A stretch of DNA of 5,099 bases from the NCBI GenBank assembly GCA_017991275.1, contig JAGNMH010000471.1, positions 1 to 5,099 of the forward strand, given 5' to 3'. The DNA is from Acidobacteriota bacterium. Lineage in GTDB: Bacteria; Acidobacteriota; Blastocatellia; RBC074. The notes below the pieces were generated by a model that was not told the DNA's origin, made no database searches, and was given only the letters and a program-made list of their open reading frames with translations. A program made the translations under genes and the position numbers. Below are positions 1 to 5,099 of this stretch, in pieces (positions within the stretch are counted from its first letter, which is position 1; the number at the start of each line of letters is the position of its first letter).

Positions 1-515
1 GGGCAAACCCGCGAAAGGATCAAACTGTTTTCCACCGCCGAATCGCCTCCGCCAATGACGCAAACTTTTTTTCCCGCGTACAAACTATGATCGCGCGTAG
101 CTGAAAAACTAACTCCGCCGCGAATGGCAAAGCGGCCTTCGCCCGGAATTCCCAATCGCCGTTTGCTGGCTCCGGTGGCAATGATGATCGCTCGGCTGGT
201 TAGTTTCTCCCTCTTGCCTGCAAAGCCACTTAGCAGAGTTCGCTCGCTCAAGTTGATCTCGCTCAACTGACAACCAACCCGGTAACTCAACTGCAACTCA
301 TTCAACTGAGCCTGAAAGTGATCGCGCAATTCCTGCCCGTTGGCCGGAATCAACCCCGGATAATCAATCACTCGATGAAACATTTGCAGCAACTGCCCGC
401 CGAGTTCCGCCGCCTGTTCCAACAACACGGCACGCAACCCCAGCGAGTTGCACCACAGCAAAGAACTAATTCCCGCGGGGCCTCCGCCAAAAATAATTAC
501 ATCGAAGTCGGTCAT
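1..515 (-). CDS. Thioredoxin-reductase-like FAD/NAD(P)-dependent oxidoreductase lacking the CxxC, 5' part
   Basis: This is the N-terminal 171 residues of a two-dinucleotide-fold flavoprotein; the rest lies beyond the left edge. Residues 1-20 contain the FAD-binding motif FGGGPAG (residues 9-15). Next come E33 at the end of the second strand, the GGQL segment (39-42), the second FAD motif IIATGAS (111-117), and the start of the NAD(P)H domain with VIGGGDSAVE (153-162). This is the order found in thioredoxin reductases. The segment that normally reads CATC before the NADPH domain reads SATR (138-141), so both redox cysteines are absent. The protein should therefore not reduce thioredoxin by the usual disulfide relay; a ferredoxin- or flavodoxin-NADP reductase role, or another NAD(P)H:acceptor activity, is possible. 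The ATG at 515 is preceded by AGGA (525-522) at good spacing. It is the last minus-strand gene here, and a large inverted repeat fills the gap to the cyclodeaminase gene. Family is confident; substrate is unknown. Confidence 0.88.
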   Translation of the reverse strand, partial: MTDFDVIIFGGGPAGISSLLWCNSLGLRAVLLEQAAELGGQLLQMFHRVIDYPGLIPANGQELRDHFQAQLNELQLSYRVGCQLSEINLSERTLLSGFAGKREKLTSRAIIIATGASKRRLGIPGEGRFAIRGGVSFSATRDHSLYAGKKVCVIGGGDSAVENSLILSRVC

Positions 516-526
516 GATTTGTCCTA

Positions 527-682
527 TGGAGTGCTGCGCCTTTGGCGTAGCTTTGGTAGTCACGTGATCTGCTCTACCTTGAAGCCAGCGAGAATCATCC
601 GCGCGCTTTCAAACCTTCAGGTCAAAAGAACTCTACTTTATTCGAACGACTACCAAAGCTACGCCAAAGGCTTAGCACTCCA
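527..682. repeat. 156-bp inverted-repeat element with 35-bp arms
   Basis: The left arm (527-561) and right arm (648-682) are reverse complements at 33 of 35 positions; the only mismatches are at 536 and 537. An 86-bp central segment (562-647) shows no coding potential. The inner part of each arm contains a shorter near-repeat, seen on the right arm as CTACCAAAG followed by CTACGCCAAAG. The element fills nearly the whole 177-bp gap between the stop codon of the cyclodeaminase gene (693) and the flavoprotein start (515). In the minus-strand transcript it would form a long hairpin ending one base before the flavoprotein's Shine-Dalgarno sequence. No clear target-site duplication is seen. It resembles a MITE or REP-type element; the family is not recognised. 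Confidence 0.85.
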
Positions 683-692
683 AAAATCTCGC

Positions 693-1682
693 CTACGCCA
701 GCAACTCAAAACCAGTCCCAAGGTTTTCCTTCAAGGCTTTTTGATAAATTGCCTGAGCGACGGCGGCATCCTGCACGGCGTTGCCGACCGATTTGAAGTA
801 AGTGATTTCGTCGTCTCGTTCGCGTCCGGGTTTCAGCCCGGCGGCAATTTCGCCAAGCTCCGCGTAAATGTCTTCAACGCGAATCTCGCCGCTTTCAATG
901 GCGACGATCAAATCTCCGGCTTCGGCCAGAGCGGCTTGCCGATGGTCAACGACGATCTTTGAAGCTTGGCGCAGCGTGGCGAAATCAACTTCCTGCATTT
1001 CGTGAGTGTACGAACCAATGCCGTTGATATGCGCGCCGGGCTTCAAATCCTTGCCGTCGAAAACCGGCGTTCGCGAATTCGTAGCCGCACAAATCACATC
1101 GGCTTCGCAGACGGCTTGAGCGGGCGAATCGGCAGCAAGCAATTCGGCTGCAACCAACTGCGGCTGCAATTCGGCAATCAAGCTTTCGGCAGATTCTCGA
1201 TGCCGAGCGTAAACCCAAAACCTTTTAATCGGACGAACCGCCGCCACGGCCAACACTTGCTGCCGAGCCTGCTTCCCCGCTCCGATGATGGCGGCGACTT
1301 CGGCATCGGTACGAGCCAGCAAATCCGTAGCGGCTCCGCTCGCTGCCCCGGTTCTGAGCGCGGTCAGGTATCCGCCTTCCATCGCGGCTACGGGCTGACC
1401 GGTCTGCGGATTAATCACAACGACCAGCGCGTGAATGCGAGGCAAACCAAGCTCTGAATTTCGGTTGTGGATCGAAGCGATCTTGACGGCCAGCGCGTCT
1501 GCTCCGCTCAGGTAAGCAGGCATAAACAGCGTCAAACCGTCGTGTTTGGTTTGAGGGATTGCAATGCGCAACGGGCTGTCGGCTTTGCCTGTGGAAAGTT
1601 CAATGAAGGCGAGCTTGACGATTTCGACCGCTTCGCGCATCGAGAGTGATTGGTGAACATCCGAATGATTAAGCAACCTCAT
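693..1682 (-). CDS. Ornithine cyclodeaminase / mu-crystallin family NAD(P)-dependent enzyme
   Basis: This 329-residue protein matches the ornithine cyclodeaminase/mu-crystallin family over its full, typical length. The substrate-domain lysine region AVKIAS (65-70) and the TALRTGAASG motif (107-116) come first. They are followed by the Rossmann dinucleotide motif IIGAGKQA (132-139), a HINGIGSYTHEMQE segment (218-231), VVDHRQA (244-250) and the family signature FKSVGNAVQD (296-305). Members convert L-ornithine to proline plus ammonia, reduce cyclic ketimines, or act as alanine, lysine or opine-type dehydrogenases; sequence alone does not separate these. K67 and D246 fall where catalytic lysine and aspartate are expected. 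The ATG at 1682 has an AGGTGA-like ribosome site 4 bases upstream and lies 13 bp after the stop of the upstream gene, so the two are probably cotranscribed. The enzyme is probably cytoplasmic, with no signal peptide. Family is certain; the reaction is open. Confidence 0.93.
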   Translation of the reverse strand: MRLLNHSDVHQSLSMREAVEIVKLAFIELSTGKADSPLRIAIPQTKHDGLTLFMPAYLSGADALAVKIASIHNRNSELGLPRIHALVVVINPQTGQPVAAMEGGYLTALRTGAASGAATDLLARTDAEVAAIIGAGKQARQQVLAVAAVRPIKRFWVYARHRESAESLIAELQPQLVAAELLAADSPAQAVCEADVICAATNSRTPVFDGKDLKPGAHINGIGSYTHEMQEVDFATLRQASKIVVDHRQAALAEAGDLIVAIESGEIRVEDIYAELGEIAAGLKPGRERDDEITYFKSVGNAVQDAAVAQAIYQKALKENLGTGFELLA

Positions 1683-1695
1683 CTCTTCACCTGGT

Positions 1696-2385
1696 TCACC
1701 GCTTCTCAGTCTTCCACGAAGTCAGAACATACTCGTGATCCAACTCTCCCCAATCGTAGCGAAGCAGAATCTTGTCTTCGCCTGCGACCCACAGATGAGA
1801 GGTCGGCGTTTTCAACTCATCCGAATCAATCGTGAAGTGGGCGGCTTTGAAGGTTCCAGCGGGGACGGTTACTTCTTCTTCGCCGAGCAAGTTCAGGCGA
1901 ATGGCTCCAACTCTGCCGAGCGGGCCATCGGTTCCGTCCCACCGTGTGGAGGTGTTGTAAATCGCTCGCCGCTGTTCGCCGCCGCGCGCTCGGTCGTAAT
2001 TGAAAATCGCCCAGCCATCCAGCATCACGGCGTGAGTGACTATGGAAAAGAAGTCGGTGGGAATGTTGATGGTTTGAATGCTGTGGCCGGTTTCGGCGCT
2101 GTCTGTAACTACAACCAACTTGTCGGCTTCGAGGTGAAAGTAGCCAGTGCCGAGCAGATGATTTTCGACTTGCAACCTGACAAAGGCGTCCATTGGTCGC
2201 CCTTCTTTGCTGCGCGTATAAGTCACATCGCGGACAAAACGCGAATCATCCGTTATAGCCAGACAGCGCATCGTTACCGATCCATCACGGTTGCGAGTCA
2301 GTTGCCAGTCTTCGTACCCGCGTTCCTGGCTGGTGGACTTTTTCAGGTAAGTCAGCCGTCCGTGTTGGTATTTGAAGTCTGTCAT
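1696..2385 (-). CDS. Uncharacterised 229-residue protein, probably beta-rich
   Basis: I do not recognise a named family with confidence. The 229 residues are rich in alternating hydrophobic and polar stretches typical of beta strands, with no transmembrane segment and no signal peptide from this start. The C-terminal part contains VTVPAGTFKAAHFTI, then SHLWVAGEDKILLRYDW. This 'value from a precursor, then readout strand' pattern recalls DUF3108-like or lipocalin-like proteins, but that is only a resemblance. I chose the ATG at 2385 over the one at 2478 because the extra 31 residues would be encoded by the palindromic repeat at 2396-2489 and look non-protein-like. No good Shine-Dalgarno sequence precedes 2385. 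The gene ends 13 bp before the cyclodeaminase start, suggesting a shared transcript. Confidence 0.8.
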   Translation of the reverse strand: MTDFKYQHGRLTYLKKSTSQERGYEDWQLTRNRDGSVTMRCLAITDDSRFVRDVTYTRSKEGRPMDAFVRLQVENHLLGTGYFHLEADKLVVVTDSAETGHSIQTINIPTDFFSIVTHAVMLDGWAIFNYDRARGGEQRRAIYNTSTRWDGTDGPLGRVGAIRLNLLGEEEVTVPAGTFKAAHFTIDSDELKTPTSHLWVAGEDKILLRYDWGELDHEYVLTSWKTEKR

Positions 2386-2395
2386 CGTGGGGATG

Positions 2396-2489
2396 GGTAA
2401 ACAGGATTGACGGGATTTTTTCAGGATGAACAAGATGCCGGAAAATCTCTTGTTCATCCTGTTCGAAAATCTTGTCAATCCTGTTTACC
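2396..2489. repeat. 94-bp palindromic repeat (long imperfect hairpin)
   Basis: The outer arms 2396-2411 and 2474-2489 pair perfectly over 16 bp. Two positions (2412-2413 with 2472-2473) follow that could form G-U pairs in RNA. Then 2414-2419 pairs with 2466-2471, an uneven bulge intervenes, and 2422-2435 pairs perfectly with 2448-2461 around a 12-base loop. The left arm is built of short related units around AGGAT. From memory, AACAGGATTGAC-type palindromes of this kind are scattered through several bacterial genomes and cause false ORFs; I could not check this. The element begins 14 bp beyond the DUF937 stop and ends 10 bp before the ATG at 2385. It could therefore act as an mRNA end-protecting or attenuating structure between these two genes, but no T-run marks a classical terminator. 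Confidence 0.88.
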
Positions 2490-2503
2490 GTTTCTGTCTT
2501 TGT

Positions 2504-3100
2504 TTACCGTCGTCCGCTCAGCATTCCGCCGATCATGCCGACGACATCATCAACAGCCGAGCCGTCGTGATTACGGTCAAGCATGCCGCCGAGCATTCCC
2601 ATCAAACCGGAATTGCCGCCGCCCATTGATTGAGCGGCTCCGGCGAGTAACCCGCCCAGGTCAGACGTACCGACTCCGCTGCTTTGGCGCGAACGACCAA
2701 TTGCACCCATAACAATCGGAGCCAGAATCGCCAGCAGCGGTCCGACTTTGCCCATGTCCAATCCGCTGGCCTGGCTGACGCCTTGAGCAACAGTGTCGTG
2801 CTGGCCGCCAAAAATGTGACCCAAAATGCCAGCGCCGTTGCCTGCGCCTCCGCCAATTTGTCCGGCAATCAATCCTCCGATGTCGTCCAGCACGCTCCCG
2901 TCGTGATCGCGATCAATCGCGCCAAGCAAACCTGAAGCCCCTTCTTCGCTGGAACTATTGTTGGCCAACCCACCAAGAATCATTGGCAAAGCCGCCTGAA
3001 TCGCATTGCTGGTCGAGCCTTCGTCAGCGCCAATCGCCTGGCTAATTTGGCCCACGTTGTCACCGCTGAGCACGTCGTTAAGTATTCCTGTCAAATCCAT
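2504..3100 (-). CDS. DUF937 family glycine-rich protein with two DxDxDG/DxNxDG motifs
   Basis: This 198-residue protein matches the DUF937 (YidB-like) family. The N-terminal part MDLTGILNDVL is followed by the helical AIQAALPMILGGLANN (34-48) and a glycine/alanine-rich middle. A second helical unit, KVGPLLAILAPIVMGAIG (118-135), follows, then a Gly/Met-rich C-terminus. The function of the family is not established. Two acidic segments, DRDHDGSVLDD (63-73) and DRNHDGSAVDD (175-185), look like the first half of EF-hand/dockerin calcium loops. The twelfth loop residue is not acidic, so calcium binding is uncertain. There is no signal peptide. The ATG at 3100 has a strong AGGAGA ribosome site (3111-3106) five bases upstream. 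It is the first gene of the minus-strand group and is divergent from the transporter. No convincing promoter was found for it: a GATAAT at 3154-3149 lacks a fitting -35. Confidence 0.87.
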   Translation of the reverse strand: MDLTGILNDVLSGDNVGQISQAIGADEGSTSNAIQAALPMILGGLANNSSSEEGASGLLGAIDRDHDGSVLDDIGGLIAGQIGGGAGNGAGILGHIFGGQHDTVAQGVSQASGLDMGKVGPLLAILAPIVMGAIGRSRQSSGVGTSDLGGLLAGAAQSMGGGNSGLMGMLGGMLDRNHDGSAVDDVVGMIGGMLSGRR

Positions 3101-3189
3101 GGTTGTCTCCTGATTTGCAGCACAAACCGAAAGTCCGTGCCGATGTTGATTATCCTGTGGGGAATGATTGCTTTTTTGTTTTCGCCGGT

Positions 3190-3217
3190 TTGATTACCGA
3201 AGCGGCGCAACTATAAT
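3190..3217 (+). promoter_or_regulatory. Sigma70-type promoter for the ABC transporter gene
   Basis: TTGATT at 3190-3195 (4 of 6 to the -35 consensus) and a perfect TATAAT at 3212-3217 are separated by 16 bp. Transcription would start near 3224, giving a leader of about 40 bases before the ATG at 3265. It lies in the only divergent intergenic gap of the window, where a promoter is expected. The rest of the 164-bp gap (3101-3264) shows no clear operator. Confidence 0.6.
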
Positions 3218-3264
3218 CCGCGCTCGTTCGACTGTAAATCATTCCCTGCTCAAATCTTCATCAA

Positions 3265-5099
3265 ATGACAAACTCTGCGCCGTTCGCAACCGAAGAGCCG
3301 CTGTGGCAACGACTGTTCCCGAACCACGAATGGGCGTTGTTGATCCTGCTGTTTGCCGAAACGCTGCTGTTCAGCTTCATCGGCGAAAATTTCTTTTCGC
3401 GCCCGAACGGATTTGAAGTCATCCGGCTGAGCGTCGAAATCGGTTTGCTCGCGCTGGCTTTGACACCTGTCATCATCACCGGAGGAATTGACCTTTCGGT
3501 AGGTTCGATGATGGGTTTGTCGGCGATTGCCTGCGGCTGGATGTGGAAAGTCGCCGGTTTACCAATTTGGTTGAGCGTTGCGCTGACTCTGCTGGTCGGC
3601 TTGATCGGTGGAACTTTGAATGCGCTGTTGATCGCTCGGCTAAAACTGCCGCCGCTGATCGTCACGCTCGGCACGTTTTCGCTCTTTCGCGGGTTGGCCG
3701 AAGGCATCACCGGCGGCGTAGCAAATTACAGCGGCTTTCCACCATCGTTTTTGTTTTTGGGGCAAGGTTATTGGCTGGGCTTTCTGCCGCCTCAAACTTT
3801 GTTATTGATTGCGGCTGCCGTCTTTTACTTTCTGCTGATGCATAGGACAGTGATTGGCCGCAGCATTTATGCCATTGGCTTTTCTGCTGAAGGCGCGCGT
3901 TTTGCCGGAATTTCGGTCGCCAAACGAACTGCATTGGTTTATGTGCTGTCAGGTCTGGCGGCGAGTCTGGCCGCAGTGATTTATGTAGCTCATTTAGGCC
4001 AGGCCAAATCAGACGCCGGAACCGGTTACGAGCTAATAGCGATCACCGCCGTGGTGCTCGGCGGTGCTTCTATTTTTGGCGGGCGCGGAACGGTTTGGGG
4101 GACGATGCTGGGGTTGTTCGCCATCGTTATTCTGCAAAACGGTTTACGCCTGGCTGCGCTGCCGACTGAACTGGCAGGAATTCTGACCGGCGCGCTGCTG
4201 GTCGTGACAATCTGCATTGAAAAATTCGTAGCTCCGCCTTTAGGCGGAAGAGGCTCGCTGGCCAAAATCATTCCGCCTGAAGGCGGGACTACGAACATTG
4301 AGGAATTCGACATGAAAAATTCTCAAGTTGCGTTTATCTGCGCGGCAATTTTAGGCGCTGGTTTATTGATTGCGGGCAGCAACTGGCTGCTGCTCAGGAA
4401 TCAGTACCCCGACCGTAAGGAAGGGGCTGCCACTCAACCCGCCGCCAAACGAACAGTCATAGGCATGATGCCCAAAGCCAAAGGCGATCCGTATTTCGTC
4501 AGTTGTCGCAAAGGCGCTGAAGAAGCCGCTAAAGAACTCGGCGTTGAATTGATCTGGGATGGCCCGACCGATCTTGACCCCGCCAAACAAAACGAAGTCG
4601 TCGAAGGTTGGATCACTCGCGGAGTTGATGTCATTGCCGTCAGCGTAGAAAACTCCGCCGCGATTTCCACCGTGCTGCGAAAGGCGCGCGACAAAGGCAT
4701 CAAAGTCGTCACCTGGGACGCCGACGCCGAAGCCAACGCACGCGATTTCTTTATCAACCAGGCTACGCCGCAAGGCATCGGCTACACGTTGATGGACGAA
4801 GCCGCGCGCATTCTTGGAGGTAAAGGCGATTTCGCCATCATCACCGCATCCTTGAGCGCCGCGAACCAAAACGAATGGATCAAACACATCAAGGCTCGGC
4901 TGGCTGAAAAGTATCCGGCAATGAAACTCGTAGCCATCCAGCCCAGCGACGGCGACCGCGACCGAGCGTTTCAGGAAACTCAGAACGTGATGAAGGTGCA
5001 TCCGAACGTCAAATTGATTATGGGCGTCGCCGCTCCGGCGGTTCCCGGCGCAGCCGAAGCCGTCAAAAAATGGGCCCGCCCGGACGCCAAAGTCATTGG
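3265..5099 (+). CDS. RbsC-type sugar ABC permease fused in frame to an RbsB-type (RhaS/LsrB-like) substrate-binding domain, 3' truncated
   Basis: One reading frame without a stop runs from 3265 to the right edge (611 residues). Residues 1 to about 322 are a complete inner-membrane permease of the ribose/CUT2 importer family. It has roughly ten hydrophobic segments, the signature GGIDLSVGSMMG (73-84), the cytoplasmic coupling region GRSIYAIGFSAEGARFAGI (199-217), and the conserved end AGILTGALLVV. Usual permeases of this family are about 320-340 residues and stop here. Residues about 323-349 are a Pro/Gly linker encoded by a REP-like doublet. M350 starts a hydrophobic anchor (about 355-377), and from 396 a periplasmic-binding-protein type 1 domain follows. 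The ATG at 3265 has no Shine-Dalgarno sequence, but an in-frame stop at 3235 leaves no ATG, GTG or TTG further upstream. Permease C-termini face the cytoplasm, so an extra anchor would place the binding domain outside, as a tethered receptor. No ATPase gene is visible. A frameshift-free fusion is what the sequence shows; whether it is translated as one chain is inferred. Confidence 0.85.
   Translation, partial: MTNSAPFATEEPLWQRLFPNHEWALLILLFAETLLFSFIGENFFSRPNGFEVIRLSVEIGLLALALTPVIITGGIDLSVGSMMGLSAIACGWMWKVAGLPIWLSVALTLLVGLIGGTLNALLIARLKLPPLIVTLGTFSLFRGLAEGITGGVANYSGFPPSFLFLGQGYWLGFLPPQTLLLIAAAVFYFLLMHRTVIGRSIYAIGFSAEGARFAGISVAKRTALVYVLSGLAASLAAVIYVAHLGQAKSDAGTGYELIAITAVVLGGASIFGGRGTVWGTMLGLFAIVILQNGLRLAALPTELAGILTGALLVVTICIEKFVAPPLGGRGSLAKIIPPEGGTTNIEEFDMKNSQVAFICAAILGAGLLIAGSNWLLLRNQYPDRKEGAATQPAAKRTVIGMMPKAKGDPYFVSCRKGAEEAAKELGVELIWDGPTDLDPAKQNEVVEGWITRGVDVIAVSVENSAAISTVLRKARDKGIKVVTWDADAEANARDFFINQATPQGIGYTLMDEAARILGGKGDFAIITASLSAANQNEWIKHIKARLAEKYPAMKLVAIQPSDGDRDRAFQETQNVMKVHPNVKLIMGVAAPAVPGAAEAVKKWARPDAKVI
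4227..4293. repeat. REP-like doublet of inverted hairpins inside the reading frame
   Basis: Two 23-bp copies, at 4227-4249 and in reverse orientation at 4271-4293, match at 20 of 23 positions and are separated by 21 bp. Each copy is itself a small palindrome: TCCGCC, loop, GGCGGA in the left, CCGCCT, loop, AGGCGG in the right. The layout matches REP/BIME elements. From memory, GTAGTCCCGCCTTCAGGCGG-like units are common in several soil-bacterial genomes; I could not check this. It lies at the junction between permease and binding-protein coding segments and is translated as a linker rich in Pro and Gly. Confidence 0.85.
4300..4304 (+). promoter_or_regulatory. Shine-Dalgarno sequence for an internal start of the substrate-binding protein
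   Basis: GAGGA ends 7 bases before the ATG at 4312. This is better than the site for the upstream permease start, which has none. It supports independent initiation of the binding protein even though the upstream frame reads straight through it. Confidence 0.7.
4312..5099 (+). other. Substrate-binding protein segment (RhaS/LsrB-like), possibly a separate gene, 3' truncated
   Basis: Counted from its own ATG, residues 1-30 form a signal-anchor-like segment with a weakly charged start and no lipobox cysteine, so it may be anchored rather than a lipoprotein. Residues 48 to 262 match the sugar-binding type 1 fold: IGMMPKAKGDPYF (50-62), WDGPT (82-86), GVDVIAVSVEN (104-114), VVTWDADA (132-139), a DFFINQATP stretch (145-153), ANQNEWIK (184-191). 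The closest families known to me are the rhamnose-binding RhaS and the autoinducer-2-binding LsrB. Such proteins hand a ligand to the permease outside the cytoplasmic membrane. Because it shares the permease frame, this entry is the alternative reading of the same DNA and should be read together with the fusion entry. Confidence 0.75.

Noticed and set aside
527..682. Intrinsic terminator after the cyclodeaminase gene
   Set aside because: The hairpin is very long with an 86-base centre and has no following T-run on the minus strand; a repeat element fits better.
318..962. Plus-strand 214-residue ORF across the flavoprotein, repeat and cyclodeaminase
   Set aside because: It overlaps two convincing minus-strand genes and an inverted repeat, and its protein resembles no family.
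1735..2400. Plus-strand 221-residue ORF
   Set aside because: It is antisense to the 229-residue gene and shows no domain features.
2386..2478. N-terminal extension of the 229-residue gene to an ATG at 2478
   Set aside because: The extension is encoded almost wholly by the palindromic repeat and contributes no protein-like sequence.
3149..3177. Promoter for the DUF937 gene with GATAAT at 3154-3149 (minus strand)
   Set aside because: No -35-like hexamer lies at a workable distance; only A-rich sequence is present.
4363..5001. Minus-strand 212-residue ORF
   Set aside because: It is the antisense shadow of the substrate-binding domain, whose motifs are clear on the plus strand.
1..5099. CRISPR array, tRNA, rRNA or insertion sequence
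   Set aside because: No regularly spaced direct repeats, RNA-gene folds or transposase coding sequence were seen.

Overview
The window looks like an ordinary chromosomal segment of a moderately GC-rich, free-living bacterium. No rRNA, tRNA, phage or transposase gene is visible. Three different palindromic intergenic repeats, a DUF937 protein and a RhaS/LsrB-type sugar transporter would suit an Acidobacteriota-like (perhaps Blastocatellia) or Verrucomicrobia/Planctomycetes-like genome. That placement is a weak inference from general resemblance, not from a marker gene.

Layout. Positions 1-3100 carry four genes on the minus strand, transcribed right to left: a glycine-rich DUF937 protein (3100-2504), an uncharacterised 229-residue protein probably rich in beta strands (2385-1696), an ornithine cyclodeaminase/mu-crystallin family protein (1682-693), and the first 171 residues of a thioredoxin-reductase-like flavoprotein that runs off the left edge (515-1). 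The 229-residue gene and the cyclodeaminase gene are 13 bp apart and are probably cotranscribed. The other two gaps are almost filled by large inverted repeats: a 94-bp palindrome at 2396-2489 and a 156-bp element with 35-bp arms at 527-682.

A divergent intergenic region (3101-3264) carries a good sigma70-type promoter reading right. From 3265 to the right edge there is one uninterrupted plus-strand reading frame. It first encodes a complete RbsC-type sugar ABC permease, then runs in frame through a REP-like doublet of small hairpins (4227-4293), then encodes an RbsB-type (RhaS/LsrB-like) substrate-binding protein that is cut by the edge. The binding protein has its own ATG and Shine-Dalgarno sequence, so it may be made separately, as a membrane-tethered fusion, or both. 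No ATPase subunit is in view; one may lie downstream.

Most notable: the in-frame permease/binding-protein fusion whose linker is encoded by a repeat; the flavoprotein in which Ser and Arg replace the CxxC cysteines of thioredoxin reductase; and three unrelated hairpin elements placed at successive gene junctions.
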